A DNA stretch of 64,000 bases from Caulobacter rhizosphaerae (GCF_010977555.1 NZ_CP048815.1:372001-436000), one strand, 5' to 3'; positions 25,487 to 36,471 are shown, numbered from the stretch's first letter. Translations and numbers: made by a program. Notes: a model not told the origin generated them from the letters alone.

Positions 25487-28400
25487 ATGGGCGGCGACGA
25501 CCGGCATATCTTCCACGACCCCACCGGCCGGCGGGACAGGAGGATGCGACTGATCCTGGGGATCACCCTGTCCGCCCTGGCCGCGATCGTGGCGGCGTTC
25601 CTGGCCACCCTGGCCTTCGCCCCGCGCCTGCCCGCCGTGACCCTGAAGGACCCGCACGTCCTGTCGTCGCTGCACAAGGAGACGGCGCACCGGCTGAAGC
25701 CGAACCTGGACTGGCGCAAGGTGCCGCGCCCCACGGCGACGCGCGGCGCCGGCGGGGCCGCGGCCCAGTCGCGGCCCATCAGCGTCGGCTTCTATGTCAG
25801 CTGGGACGAGGATTCCCGCGAGTCCCTGCGCCGCAATATCGACAAGCTGGACGTGGTCTCGCCGCAATGGGTGGCCTTGCGGGGGCCCGGCGGCGACATC
25901 GCCGTCGACGACGACCCGCAGGGCGTGGCCCGGATCGCGGCCGCGCCCAACCATCCGGCCGTGCTGCCCCTGGTCCACAACTCGGCCAACGCGGCCTTCA
26001 ACGGGCCCCTGGCCGACGCCCTGCTGGCCAATCCGCAGGCCCGGGCCAAGCTGGTCGCCGGCCTGGCCGACCTGGCGGTCAAGCGCGGCTACGGCGGCTA
26101 TGTCTTCGACCTGGAGAACCTGTCGCCCGCGGGCCTGGCCAACTATCCCAAGCTGCTGGCGGAGGCGCGCGCGGCCTTCAAGCCGCAGGGCCGCGAGGTG
26201 TGGGTCACCGCGCCGTTCGACGGCCAGGGCTGGCCGCTGAAGGCGCTGCAGGATGCGTCCGACACCCTGGTGCTGATGGCCTACGACCAGCACTACGGCG
26301 GCGGCGATCCGGGGCCCAACGCCGGCCAGGACTGGTACGAGGGCGAGCTGGCCAAGCGCTTCGCCAAGCTGGACCCGGCCCGCACGGTCATGGCCTTGGG
26401 GGCCTATGGCTACGACTGGACCCTGAACAAGGCGGGCAAGGCCGTGGCCGGCTCGCCGGCCACCTTCCACGAGGCGATCCGCAACGCCCAGGACGCCGGC
26501 GCCAATATCGACATGGACGACGACGCCCTGAACCCGACCTACGACTATGTCGACGACAACGGCGACAGCCACGAGGTCTGGTTCCTGGACGCCGCCACCC
26601 TGTTCAACCAGGTCAAGGTCACCGACGGATGGAAGCCGCGGGGCTATGGCCTGTGGCGGATGGGCATGGAGGATCCGGGCGTCTGGAGCGTGCTGGGCAA
26701 GCCTTACGGCCAGGCCTCGGCCGCCGGCCTGACCCGGATCCCGGCCGGAACCAGCGTCGACTTCGATGGCGGCGGCGAGGTGCTGCGGGTGGCCAACCTG
26801 CCGACCCCGGGCATGCGCAGCGTGACGTTCGATCCGGACACCGGCCTGATCTCGGACCAGACCTACGACGTCCTGCCCAGCTCGTACGTGATCGAGCGCT
26901 ACGGCCAGAAGCCGGGCCTGGTGGCCCTGACCTTCGACGACGGCCCCGACGCGCGCTGGACGCCTAAGATCCTCGACATCCTCAAGGCGAAGAAGGCTCC
27001 GGCCACCTTCTTCGTGATCGGCGAGAACATGCAGACCCGGCCCGACCTGGTGAAGCGCGAGGTCGCCGAGGGCCACGAGGTGGGCGGCCACACCTGGACC
27101 CACCCCAATATCGGCGAGATTCCGATCGCCCAGACGGACGTCGAGCTGAACGCCACCCAGCGCCTGTTCGAGGTGATCACCGGCCGCTCCATGCGGCTGT
27201 TCAGGCCGCCGTTCTTCGGTGACGCCGAGCCGTCGACCCCGCATGAGGTGGCCCCGCTGGTGATCGCCCAGGAGCTGGGCTACCTCATCGTCGGCCTGCG
27301 GATCGACACGGACGACTGGCAGAAGCCCGCGCCGCAGACGATCATCGATCGCACCCTGGAGCGCCTGGACCATCCGGGCGACCGGCCGGGCCAGGTGGTG
27401 TTGCTGCACGACGCCGGCGGCAACCGCTCGCGCACCGTGGAGGCCTTGCCGGGCCTGATCGACGCCATCCGGGCGCGAGGCTATCGCCTGGTCACCGTCG
27501 GCGAGCTGGCCGGCCTGACCCCGGCCCAGGCCATGCCGGTCAGCGACCGCGATCCCGTGGCCCTGGCCCTGGACCGCGTGGGCTTTGGCCTGTTCCGCGG
27601 CCTGAAGTTCATGCTCAGCGCGCTGTTCATCACCGCCATCGCCCTGGGCCTGGCCCGGCTGGTGTTCCTGGCCGGCCTGGCCCTGGTCCATCGCTGGACG
27701 CACCAGAGCCCCGCCAACCTGGATCCGGAGTCTGGTCCGCTGGTCAGCGTGCTGATCCCCTGCTTCAACGAGGAGAAGGTGATCGCCGCCTCGGTGTCGC
27801 GGATCCTGGAGTCGGAGTGGAAGAACATCGAGGTCCTGGTCCTCGACGACGGCTCCAAGGACGGCACCGCCGAAGCGGTGCGCCGGGCCCACGGCGCCGA
27901 CCCGCGCGTGACCCTGTTGAGCTTCGAGAACGGCGGCAAGGCGCGGGCGGTCAATCGCGGCCTGGCCGTGGCCAAGGGCGACTACGTGGTGGCGCTGGAC
28001 GCCGACACCCTGTTCCCTCCGAAGACGATCGGCCGGCTGGTGCGCTGGTTCCACGACCCGACGATCGGGGCGGTGGCCGGCAACGCCATCGTCGGCAACC
28101 GCCTGAACATCGTCACCCGCTGGCAGGCCCTGGAATATGTCACCGCCCAGAACCTGGAGCGCCGCGCCCTGGCCGCCCTGGGGGCGGTCACCGTGGTGCC
28201 GGGCGCCGTCGGCGCCTGGCGCAAAAGCGTGCTCGACGCCCTGGGCGGCTATCCGGCCGACACCCTGGCCGAGGACCAGGACCTGACCATCGCCTGCCAG
28301 CGCGCGGGCTGGAAGGTGGCCTTCGATCCCGCGGCCCAGGCCTTCACCGAGGCTCCCGACACGGTCGGCGGCCTGCTCAAGCAACGGTTCCGATGGTCGT

Positions 28401-28849
28401 TCGGCACCCTGCAATGCGTCTGGAAACACCGTGCGGCCCTGTTCAACCCGAAGAACCCGGCGCTCGGCTTCGTGGCCCTGCCGCAGATCTGGCTGTTCCA
28501 GATCCTGTTGGCCGTCGCCGCGCCGCTGGTCGACCTGGCGGTGGTCTGGAGCTTGGTCTCCGGCCTCTACGGCGCGCTGGCCCACCCGGTGGAGTGGTCG
28601 CCCGACGACACGATCCGGGGCCTGCTCTATTGGGGCGTGTTCATCCTGGTCGACCTGTCGGCGGGCGCCCTGGGCATGGCCCTGGAGAAGCGCGCGCCCT
28701 GGGCCGACCTGCCGTACCTGCCGGTCCAGCGCTTCGGCTACCGGCAGCTGATGTACTATGTGGTGGTCAAGTCGGTGCTGACCGCGGCCCGGGGCGGACG
28801 CGTGGGCTGGGGCAAGCTCGAGCGGCGCGCCACCGCCACGCTCAAGTAA
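25487..28849 (+). CDS. GH18-like / NodB deacetylase / GT2 synthase fusion
   Basis: A 1120-residue membrane enzyme with three modules. After an N-terminal anchor (about 22-42) comes a GH18-like domain (about 95-400) with catalytic-type FDLENL (E210) and the LMAYDQHYGG sheet motif; the first Asp of the usual DxxDxDxE is absent. A NodB polysaccharide deacetylase follows (about 470-665): TFDDGPD (482-488), the metal-binding H535 and H539, and RLFRPPFFG. A helix pair (about 700-737) leads to a processive GT2 domain: IPCFNEE, D838-x-D840, E929-D930, and QRFRW (966-970). Several C-terminal helices end the protein. This recalls PgaB plus PgaC (deacetylase, hydrolase-like domain, GT2) in one chain and suggests synthesis and tailoring of an N-acetylhexosamine polymer. 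That role is inferred. Confidence 0.85.
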   Translation: MGGDDRHIFHDPTGRRDRRMRLILGITLSALAAIVAAFLATLAFAPRLPAVTLKDPHVLSSLHKETAHRLKPNLDWRKVPRPTATRGAGGAAAQSRPISVGFYVSWDEDSRESLRRNIDKLDVVSPQWVALRGPGGDIAVDDDPQGVARIAAAPNHPAVLPLVHNSANAAFNGPLADALLANPQARAKLVAGLADLAVKRGYGGYVFDLENLSPAGLANYPKLLAEARAAFKPQGREVWVTAPFDGQGWPLKALQDASDTLVLMAYDQHYGGGDPGPNAGQDWYEGELAKRFAKLDPARTVMALGAYGYDWTLNKAGKAVAGSPATFHEAIRNAQDAGANIDMDDDALNPTYDYVDDNGDSHEVWFLDAATLFNQVKVTDGWKPRGYGLWRMGMEDPGVWSVLGKPYGQASAAGLTRIPAGTSVDFDGGGEVLRVANLPTPGMRSVTFDPDTGLISDQTYDVLPSSYVIERYGQKPGLVALTFDDGPDARWTPKILDILKAKKAPATFFVIGENMQTRPDLVKREVAEGHEVGGHTWTHPNIGEIPIAQTDVELNATQRLFEVITGRSMRLFRPPFFGDAEPSTPHEVAPLVIAQELGYLIVGLRIDTDDWQKPAPQTIIDRTLERLDHPGDRPGQVVLLHDAGGNRSRTVEALPGLIDAIRARGYRLVTVGELAGLTPAQAMPVSDRDPVALALDRVGFGLFRGLKFMLSALFITAIALGLARLVFLAGLALVHRWTHQSPANLDPESGPLVSVLIPCFNEEKVIAASVSRILESEWKNIEVLVLDDGSKDGTAEAVRRAHGADPRVTLLSFENGGKARAVNRGLAVAKGDYVVALDADTLFPPKTIGRLVRWFHDPTIGAVAGNAIVGNRLNIVTRWQALEYVTAQNLERRALAALGAVTVVPGAVGAWRKSVLDALGGYPADTLAEDQDLTIACQRAGWKVAFDPAAQAFTEAPDTVGGLLKQRFRWSFGTLQCVWKHRAALFNPKNPALGFVALPQIWLFQILLAVAAPLVDLAVVWSLVSGLYGALAHPVEWSPDDTIRGLLYWGVFILVDLSAGALGMALEKRAPWADLPYLPVQRFGYRQLMYYVVVKSVLTAARGGRVGWGKLERRATATLK

Positions 28850-29072
28850 TGAGCAGATGGTGGGCAACGGATGAGCAGGCGGGCCGCGTGGCGTTGGCGT
28901 GACAAGGCTGTCATTCGCTTTCGGTCGTGGTAGCGGTACCTTTTTTCGGCCGATCGGGGGTTGGCCTGACCCCCTTGAAGCCCCGCGTTCGGTGAAAAAG
29001 TCCAATGGGTTCCGGGCTCGCGTGAGTCCGCCCCACTTTTTCGCCTGAGCGGAACAATCGGTCCCAGCGCGG

Positions 29073-29101
29073 TTGCGCCTGCGAAATCACGCTCCTATAA
29101 C
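29073..29101 (+). promoter_or_regulatory. Candidate promoter of sucCD operon
   Basis: TTGCGC (29073-29078) and TATAAC (29096-29101) are 17 bp apart, 42 bp upstream of the sucC ATG. The rest of the 294-bp gap (28850-29143) contains one GC-rich hairpin (28956-28974, GGGGGT/ACCCCC) and no other gene. Confidence 0.6.
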
Positions 29102-29143
29102 CCGGCCACAATTTTCAGAAGCCGTCGTCGAGACCGGTCCCTC

Positions 29144-30343
<1,200 letters not shown>

Positions 30344-30348
30344 CTCTC

Positions 30349-31233
30349 ATGTCCATCCTCATCGGTTCTGAAACCAAGGTCATCTGCCAGGGCATCACCG
30401 GCGCCCAGGGCACGTTCCACTCGGAACAGGCGATCGCCTACGGCACCAAGATGGTCGGCGGCGTGACCCCCGGCAAAGGCGGCCAGACCCATATCGGCCT
30501 GCCGGTGTTCGACACGGTCGGCGAAGCCAAGGAAGCCACCGGCGCCGACGCCTCGGTGATCTATGTCCCGCCGCCCTTCGCGGCCGACTCGATCCTGGAG
30601 GCCATCGACGCGGAAATCCCGCTGATCGTCTGCATCACCGAAGGCATCCCGGTGCTGGACATGGTGCGCGTGAAGAAGGCCCTGCAAGGCAGCAAGTCGC
30701 GGCTGATCGGCCCGAACTGCCCCGGCGTCCTGACCCCGAACCAGTGCAAGATCGGCATCATGCCGGGTTCGATCTTCTCGAACGGCTCGGTTGGCGTCGT
30801 CTCGCGCTCAGGCACCCTGACCTATGAAGCCGTGTTCCAGACCACCAACGCCGGCCTCGGCCAGACCACGGCGGTCGGCATCGGCGGCGACCCGGTCAAG
30901 GGCACCGAGTTCATCGATATCCTGGAGCTCTTCCTGGCCGACGAAGCCACCAAGTCGATCGTCATGATCGGCGAGATCGGCGGCTCGGCCGAGGAAGAAG
31001 CCGCCCAGTTCCTGGCGGACGAGGCCAAGCGCGGCCGCAAGAAGCCCATGGTCGGCTTCATCGCCGGCCGCACGGCCCCTCCCGGCCGTCACATGGGCCA
31101 CGCCGGCGCGATCATCTCGGGCGGCAAGGGCGGCGCGGAAGACAAGATCGCGGCGATGGAAGCCGCGGGCATCCGTGTTTCGCCGTCGCCGGCCAAGCTG
31201 GGTGAAACCCTGCTCGAGGTGCTCAAGGGCTAA
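30349..31233 (+). CDS. sucD: Succinyl-CoA synthetase alpha subunit
   Basis: The 294-residue alpha subunit binds CoA and carries the phospho-histidine intermediate. The start (ATG 30349) gives the conserved opening [30 protein letters not shown] and [12 protein letters not shown] form the CoA-binding fold. The active His251 lies in [14 protein letters not shown] near the C-terminus. It is translationally close to sucC. An inverted repeat follows before sucA. Confidence 0.99.
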   Translation: MSILIGSETKVICQGITGAQGTFHSEQAIAYGTKMVGGVTPGKGGQTHIGLPVFDTVGEAKEATGADASVIYVPPPFAADSILEAIDAEIPLIVCITEGIPVLDMVRVKKALQGSKSRLIGPNCPGVLTPNQCKIGIMPGSIFSNGSVGVVSRSGTLTYEAVFQTTNAGLGQTTAVGIGGDPVKGTEFIDILELFLADEATKSIVMIGEIGGSAEEEAAQFLADEAKRGRKKPMVGFIAGRTAPPGRHMGHAGAIISGGKGGAEDKIAAMEAAGIRVSPSPAKLGETLLEVLKG

Positions 31234-31250
31234 CTAGACACCGAAACCCC

Positions 31251-31317
31251 GCCCCGCGCGGGGCCCAGGTTTTTTGCGACCGCCAGTCGACGATCCGAAA
31301 AAATCACCTGGGCCCCG
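31251..31317 (+). promoter_or_regulatory. Inverted repeats in the sucD-sucA gap
   Basis: GCCCCGCGCGGGGC (31251-31264) forms a tight hairpin followed by CCAGG and a T-run. In addition CGGGGCCCAGGT (31259-31270) pairs with ACCTGGGCCCCG (31306-31317) across a 35-base loop. The two structures overlap and are mutually exclusive, as in an attenuator. They could set the ratio of sucCD to sucAB expression. Confidence 0.55.
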
Positions 31318-31403
31318 TTCGTTCTACGGGCGTCCGGTGATTGAGAGACTATATTTACGCAACGCCGGTAGCGGTGGCGTAAAAGGATCGTAAGGCAAAG
31401 ACG

Positions 31404-34367
31404 ATGGCGGACGACGCAGGCATCATCAATCAGGTCTTGACCGAGACCTCGTTCCTCTACGGGGCCAACGCGGCCTTCGTGGAAGATCTCTACGCCCGGT
31501 GGGCGGAGAATCCCGGATCGGTCGAGCCCTCTTGGGGCGCCTTCTTCGCCACGCTCTCGGACCAGGCCGACCAGGTCAAGGCGGCGGCCAAGGACCCGGC
31601 GTGGACGCCGCGCCAGGCGCCGGCCGTTCGCCCCGAGTGGCTGTCGGCCATCGACGGTCAGTGGCCGACCGTGGCTCCCGCCGTCGAAGCCAAGATGACC
31701 AAGGCCATCGAGGCCAAGGCCCCCGGGACCTCGGCCGAGGCCGTCCGCGCCGCCACGCTGGACAGCCTGCGCGCCATCATGATGATCCGGGCTTACCGGA
31801 TGCGCGGCCACCTGGCCGCCAACCTCGACCCGCTGGGCCTTGAGCCCAAGCAACCGGCCCCCGAACTGGATCCGGCCACCTACGGCTTCTCCGAGGCCGA
31901 CTACGACCGCCCGATCTTCCTGGACTTCGTGCTCGGCATGGAGACCTCGACGATCCGCGAGATCCTGTCGATCCTGCGCCGCACCTACTGCGACAATGTC
32001 GGCGTGCAGTACATGCACATCTCGGACCCGAACGAGAAGGCCTGGCTGCAGGAGCGTATCGAGGGCCGCGACAAGGAGATCGTGTTCTCCAAGGAGGGCA
32101 AGGTCGCCATCCTCAAGAAGCTGATCGAGGCCGAGGGCTTCGAGCGCTTCCTGCACAAGCGCTTCCCCGGCACCAAGCGCTTCGGCCTGGACGGCGGCGA
32201 GGCCACGGTTCCGGCGCTGGAGCAGATCATCAAGCGCGGCGGCGCGCTGGGCGTGAAGGAAATCGTCATCGGCATGCCGCACCGCGGCCGCCTGAACACG
32301 TTGGCCGCCGTGATGGGCAAGCCGTATCACGTGATCTTCCACGAGTTCCAGGGCGGCTCGTCGGTGCCCTCGGACATCGAGGGTTCGGGCGACGTGAAGT
32401 ACCACATGGGCGCCTCGTCGGACCGCGAGTTCGACGACAACAAGGTCCACCTGTCGCTGACCGCCAACCCCTCGCACCTGGAAATCGTCAATCCGGTGGT
32501 GATCGGCAAGGCCCGCGCCAAGCAGGCCTTCACCCTGCGCGAACAGCCCGACGCCGGCCGCGGCCACGTGCTGCCGCTGCTGCTGCACGGCGACGCGGCC
32601 TTCGCGGGCCAGGGCGTGGTGGCCGAGTGCTTCACCCTGTCGGGCCTGAAGGGCTACCGCACGGGCGGCACCATCCACTTCATCGTCAACAACCAGATCG
32701 GCTTCACGACCAGCCCGCGCTATTCGCGCAGCTCGCCCTATCCGTCAGACGTGGCGCTGATGGTCGAGGCGCCGATCTTCCACGTCAACGGCGACGATCC
32801 CGAGGCCGTGGTCTTCGCGGCCAAGGTCGCCACCGAATATCGCCAGATGTTCGGCAAGGACGTGGTCATCGACATGTTCTGCTATCGCCGGTTCGGTCAC
32901 AACGAAGGTGACGATCCGACGATGACCTCGCCCTTGATGTACGCCAAGATCAAGGACCACATCTCGACCCGTGAGCTCTACAGCCAGCGCCTGGTCGGCG
33001 AGGGCGTGATCACCCAGGCCGAGTCCGACGCCTGGGTCGGCGAGTTCGAGACCTTCCTCGACAAGGAATTCGACGCCGGCAAGAGCTACAAGGCCAACAA
33101 GGCCGACTGGCTGGACGGCAAGTGGAAGGGCTTGGCCCTGCCCGGCGACGAAGAGCGCAAGGGCAAGACCGACGTGGCCAGGACCAAGCTCCTGGAGCTG
33201 GGCCGCCAGATCACCACGATCCCCGACCGCATCAACGCCCACAAGACCGTCAAGCGGGTCATCGAGAACCGTCGCGAGGCGATCGAGAAGGGCGAGAACA
33301 TCGACTGGGGCACGGCCGAGCACCTGGCCTTCGCCACCCTGCTCGACGAGGGCTTCCCCGTCCGCCTGTCCGGCCAGGACAGCGTGCGCGGCACCTTCAC
33401 CCAACGCCATTCGGACATCATCGACCAGACGACCGAAGAGCACTACACGCCGCTGAACAACCTCCGCCCGGGCCAGGCCCACTACGAGGTCATCGACTCG
33501 GCCCTGTCGGAAGAGGCGGTGCTGGGCTTCGAGTACGGCTTCTCGCTGGCCGATCCCAACACCATGACCCTGTGGGAAGGCCAGTTCGGCGACTTCGTTA
33601 ACGGCGCCCAGGTGGTGATCGACCAGTTCATCAGCTCGGGCGAGCGCAAGTGGCTGCGGATGAGCGGCCTGACCATGCTGCTTCCGCACGGCTACGAAGG
33701 CCAGGGCCCCGAGCACAGCTCGGCGCGCCTGGAGCGCTTCCTGCAGTCGTGCGCCGAAGACAACATGCAGGTGGTCAATTGCACCACCCCGGCCAACTAC
33801 TTCCACGCCCTGCGTCGCCAGATGCACCGCGAGTTCCGCAAGCCCTTGATCGTCATGACGCCCAAGAGCCTGCTGCGCCACAAGAAGGCGGTCTCGAACC
33901 TGTCGGACATGGCCGAGGGCTCCAGCTTCCACCGCGTGATGATCGACGGGGCCGAAGCCGGCTGCGACGTCGGCGGGATCACCCTGAAGAGCGACGACAA
34001 GATCACTCGCGTCATCGCCTGCTCGGGCAAGGTCTATTTCGACCTGATCGACGCCCGGGCCAAGGCTGGCCGCGACGACGTCTACATCGTGCGCCTGGAG
34101 CAGTTCTATCCGTGGCCGCTGAAGTCGGTGCTCGCCGTGCTCGGAAGGTTCAAGAACGCCGAGCTGGTCTGGTGCCAGGAAGAACCCAAGAACATGGGCG
34201 GCTGGACCTTCGTCGATCCGTGGCTGGAGCTGAGCCTGGCCAAGCTGGACGTCAAGGCCAAGCGCGCCCGCTATGTCGGCCGTCCGGCCTCGGCCTCCAC
34301 GGCCGCCGGCATGATGAGCCGCCACCTGAAAGAACTCGAGACCTTCCTGAACGAAGCCTTCGCCTGA
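31404..34367 (+). CDS. sucA: 2-oxoglutarate dehydrogenase E1
   Basis: The thiamine-diphosphate-dependent E1 decarboxylates 2-oxoglutarate and succinylates the E2 lipoyl group. The 987-residue size is typical. Evident features are FLYGANAAFVEDLYARW at the N-terminus (E2-binding region), RAYRMRGHLAANLDPLGL, the active-site loop GMPHRGRLNTLAAVMGK, HLSLTANPSHLEIVNPVV, the ThDP region with HGDAAFAGQGVVAE, RFGHNEGDDP, and C-terminal PHGYEGQGPEHSSARLERFL. It is followed 62 bp later by sucB. Confidence 0.98.
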   Translation: MADDAGIINQVLTETSFLYGANAAFVEDLYARWAENPGSVEPSWGAFFATLSDQADQVKAAAKDPAWTPRQAPAVRPEWLSAIDGQWPTVAPAVEAKMTKAIEAKAPGTSAEAVRAATLDSLRAIMMIRAYRMRGHLAANLDPLGLEPKQPAPELDPATYGFSEADYDRPIFLDFVLGMETSTIREILSILRRTYCDNVGVQYMHISDPNEKAWLQERIEGRDKEIVFSKEGKVAILKKLIEAEGFERFLHKRFPGTKRFGLDGGEATVPALEQIIKRGGALGVKEIVIGMPHRGRLNTLAAVMGKPYHVIFHEFQGGSSVPSDIEGSGDVKYHMGASSDREFDDNKVHLSLTANPSHLEIVNPVVIGKARAKQAFTLREQPDAGRGHVLPLLLHGDAAFAGQGVVAECFTLSGLKGYRTGGTIHFIVNNQIGFTTSPRYSRSSPYPSDVALMVEAPIFHVNGDDPEAVVFAAKVATEYRQMFGKDVVIDMFCYRRFGHNEGDDPTMTSPLMYAKIKDHISTRELYSQRLVGEGVITQAESDAWVGEFETFLDKEFDAGKSYKANKADWLDGKWKGLALPGDEERKGKTDVARTKLLELGRQITTIPDRINAHKTVKRVIENRREAIEKGENIDWGTAEHLAFATLLDEGFPVRLSGQDSVRGTFTQRHSDIIDQTTEEHYTPLNNLRPGQAHYEVIDSALSEEAVLGFEYGFSLADPNTMTLWEGQFGDFVNGAQVVIDQFISSGERKWLRMSGLTMLLPHGYEGQGPEHSSARLERFLQSCAEDNMQVVNCTTPANYFHALRRQMHREFRKPLIVMTPKSLLRHKKAVSNLSDMAEGSSFHRVMIDGAEAGCDVGGITLKSDDKITRVIACSGKVYFDLIDARAKAGRDDVYIVRLEQFYPWPLKSVLAVLGRFKNAELVWCQEEPKNMGGWTFVDPWLELSLAKLDVKAKRARYVGRPASASTAAGMMSRHLKELETFLNEAFA

Positions 34368-34429
34368 TCGCTTCCTTCAGAGTCTGAACCGAAACCGCCC
34401 GGACCAAACAAGAGACATCGGAACCCCAC

Positions 34430-35665
34430 ATGGCCGACATCATGACCCCCGCCCTCGGCGAATCCGTCACCGAAGCGACGGTGGCCCGCTGGACCAAGAA
34501 GGCCGGGGAGGCGGTGAAGAAGGACGAACTGCTCGTCGAGCTGGAAACCGACAAGGTCAGCCTCGAAGTCGTGGCTCCGGCCGACGGCGTCCTGGCCTCG
34601 ATCAGCGCCGAGGAAGGCGCCACCGTGGTTCCAGGCACGGTCCTGGGCGTGGTGACCGAAGGCGGCGCCGCGACCGCCGCTCCGGCCGCCCCGAAAGCCG
34701 CCGAGCCCGCCAAGGCCGCTCCGGCGCCGGCTCCGACCCCCGCGCCCGCCCCGGTCGCCGCGGCTCCCGCTCCCGCTCCGGCCGCCGCCGCCCCGGTTAG
34801 CCCGGCCCCGGCCCGCGTCGCCGCCGAGAACAACCTGGACCTGTCGAAGGTGGCCGGCACCGGCAAGGACGGCCGGGTGACCAAGGGCGACGCCCTGGCC
34901 GCCCTGGAAGCTCGCGCCAACGCTCCGGCTCCGGTCGCCGCCCCGGCCGCGCCGCGCCCGATCCACGAGCGCGAAGAGCGCGTGAAGATGACGCGTCTGC
35001 GCCAGACGATCGCCCGCCGCCTGAAGGAAGCCCAGAACAACGCCGCCATGCTGACGACCTTCAACGAGGTCGACATGACGGCGGTCATGGCCCTGCGCAA
35101 TGCGTACAAGGACGTGTTCGAAAAGAAGCACGGCGTGAAGCTGGGCTTCATGTCGTTCTTCACCAAGGCGGTCGTCGCCGCCCTGAAGGCCGTGCCGGAC
35201 GTCAACGCCGAGATCGACGGCCAGGACATCGTCTACAAGAACCACTACGACATTGGCGTGGCCGTCGGCACCGACAAAGGCCTGGTGGTTCCGGTGGTCC
35301 GCGACGCCGACGTGCTGAGCCTGGCCGAGATCGAGAAGGCCATCGGCGGCCTGGGCAAGAAGGCCCGTGACGGCCAGCTGGCCATCGAGGACATGCAGGG
35401 CGGCACCTTCACCATCACCAACGGCGGCATCTACGGCTCGCTGATGTCGACCCCGATCCTCAACGCGCCGCAGTCGGGCATCCTGGGCATGCACGCGATC
35501 AAGGAGCGGGCCATGGTGGTCGGCGGCAAGATCGAGATCCGCCCGATGATGTACCTGGCGCTGAGCTATGACCACCGCGTGGTCGACGGCCAGGGCGCGG
35601 TGACCTTCCTCGTGAAGGTCAAGGAAGCCCTGGAAGACCCGCAGCGCCTGCTGCTGGAGCTGTAG
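34430..35665 (+). CDS. sucB: 2-oxoglutarate dehydrogenase E2 (dihydrolipoyl succinyltransferase)
   Basis: It forms the core of the 2-oxoglutarate dehydrogenase complex and transfers succinyl groups to CoA. The 411-residue protein has one lipoyl domain (1-77) with the lipoylated Lys42 in [11 protein letters not shown], an Ala/Pro linker, an E1/E3-binding domain (about 127-160, [21 protein letters not shown]), a second linker, and the catalytic domain with [19 protein letters not shown] and the active His382 in YDHRVVDG. A strong terminator follows at 35694-35718, so lpdA and the intervening genes are transcribed separately. Confidence 0.98.
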   Translation: MADIMTPALGESVTEATVARWTKKAGEAVKKDELLVELETDKVSLEVVAPADGVLASISAEEGATVVPGTVLGVVTEGGAATAAPAAPKAAEPAKAAPAPAPTPAPAPVAAAPAPAPAAAAPVSPAPARVAAENNLDLSKVAGTGKDGRVTKGDALAALEARANAPAPVAAPAAPRPIHEREERVKMTRLRQTIARRLKEAQNNAAMLTTFNEVDMTAVMALRNAYKDVFEKKHGVKLGFMSFFTKAVVAALKAVPDVNAEIDGQDIVYKNHYDIGVAVGTDKGLVVPVVRDADVLSLAEIEKAIGGLGKKARDGQLAIEDMQGGTFTITNGGIYGSLMSTPILNAPQSGILGMHAIKERAMVVGGKIEIRPMMYLALSYDHRVVDGQGAVTFLVKVKEALEDPQRLLLEL

Positions 35666-35693
35666 TCGCTTCGCGATCGACGAATACGGGAAG

Positions 35694-35718
35694 GGGGCCG
35701 CACGAGCGGCCCCTTTTT
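35694..35718 (+). terminator. Intrinsic terminator of sucAB
   Basis: Eight-bp stem GGGGCCGC (35694-35701) / GCGGCCCC (35706-35713) with an ACGA loop followed by TTTTT. It separates sucB from the toxin-antitoxin unit. Confidence 0.9.
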
Positions 35719-35735
35719 CATTGTCGGCGGCGGCA

Positions 35736-35779
35736 TTGAACGATGGTCGTTCATGTTGTATCTATGTCGTGTAGATACA
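35736..35779 (+). promoter_or_regulatory. vapBC promoter with overlapping operators
   Basis: TTGAAC (35736-35741), a 17-bp spacer and TATCTA (35759-35764) form a good promoter. Two palindromes overlap it: TGAACGA/TCGTTCA (35737-35743 and 35747-35753), and TGTATCTA/TAGATACA (35757-35764 and 35772-35779). Binding of the VapBC complex to either would cover the -35 or -10, the expected autorepression arrangement. Confidence 0.75.
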
Positions 35780-35788
35780 GAGGTCGTG

Positions 35789-36064
35789 ATGACCAAGCTC
35801 GACATACAACTGCCCCGCGCCAAGCTCTTCACCCATGGCGGTAGCCAAGCCGTCCGCCTGCCCAAGGCCTTTCGGTTCGAGGGCACGGAGGTGACGATCC
35901 GCAGCGAGGGGGATCGTGTCATTCTCGAGCCCGTGCGTCGGCGCCCAAAGCCGACACCGGAAGATATGGCGGCCTTCTGGGCGCGGTTGGACGGATTGAC
36001 GGACGAGCCGTTTCCCGAACGCGAGCCGCAATCGCCCCTGCGCGACATTGATCTCGACGAATGA
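35789..36064 (+). CDS. vapB: VapB-type antitoxin (AbrB/SpoVT fold)
   Basis: This 91-residue antitoxin has an N-terminal swapped-hairpin AbrB domain: AKLFTHGGSQAVRLPKAFRFEGTEVTI, quoted as FTHGGSQAVRLPKAF and RFEGTEVTI. The C-terminal part (about 50-91) is acidic and would wrap the toxin. I start it at the ATG at 35789, which leaves the palindromic operator outside the coding region. Its stop overlaps the vapC start (ATGA), so translation is coupled. Confidence 0.9.
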   Translation: MTKLDIQLPRAKLFTHGGSQAVRLPKAFRFEGTEVTIRSEGDRVILEPVRRRPKPTPEDMAAFWARLDGLTDEPFPEREPQSPLRDIDLDE

Positions 36065-36471
36065 GTCTGTCGTTCGACACTTGCGTGCTCATCGACATCC
36101 TGCGTGGCCGTCGCCCCGAGTTCCGCGAACAGCTGCGCTTGCTGCTGGTGGACGAAACGCCGTTGCACCTCTGCACCTTCGCCTTTCACGAGCTCATGTA
36201 CGGCGTAGAAATCAGCGCGCGGCCGAACTTTCAGCGCGAACGCGCGCTTGAAGTCTGTGGGTTCTTCAAGATGGCGGACTGGACGATCGACGACGCCTGG
36301 GCGACGGCGCGCCTGCGGACCGAGCTGAGAGGACGAGGCCAGCCGATCGGCGCCATCGACGCCTTGGTCGCCGGTCAGGCCTTGGCGCGGGGCTGGACAC
36401 TGGTCACGTCCAATGTGCGCGAGTTCGCGCGGGTTGAGGGTCTGGACATCCAGGACTGGAGCCGGCCATGA
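36061..36471 (+). CDS. vapC: VapC-type PIN-domain toxin
   Basis: This is a PIN-domain ribonuclease; family members typically cleave initiator tRNA or the rRNA sarcin-ricin loop. The 136-residue protein has the acidic metal-binding set: Asp6 (SFDTCVLID), Glu44 (FHELMYG) and Asp100 (IGAIDALVAG), with Asn118 in VTSNVREF at the fourth position. It appears intact, so the antitoxin should be needed. It overlaps both vapB (4 bp) and the following DUF3088 gene (4 bp), forming a three-gene coupled unit. Confidence 0.9.
   Translation: MSLSFDTCVLIDILRGRRPEFREQLRLLLVDETPLHLCTFAFHELMYGVEISARPNFQRERALEVCGFFKMADWTIDDAWATARLRTELRGRGQPIGAIDALVAGQALARGWTLVTSNVREFARVEGLDIQDWSRP

Noticed and set aside
25451..29005. 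A 1184-residue minus-strand frame opposite the GH18-NodB-GT2 gene
   Set aside because: Same reason: no recognisable motif, while the plus strand has three conserved catalytic domains.
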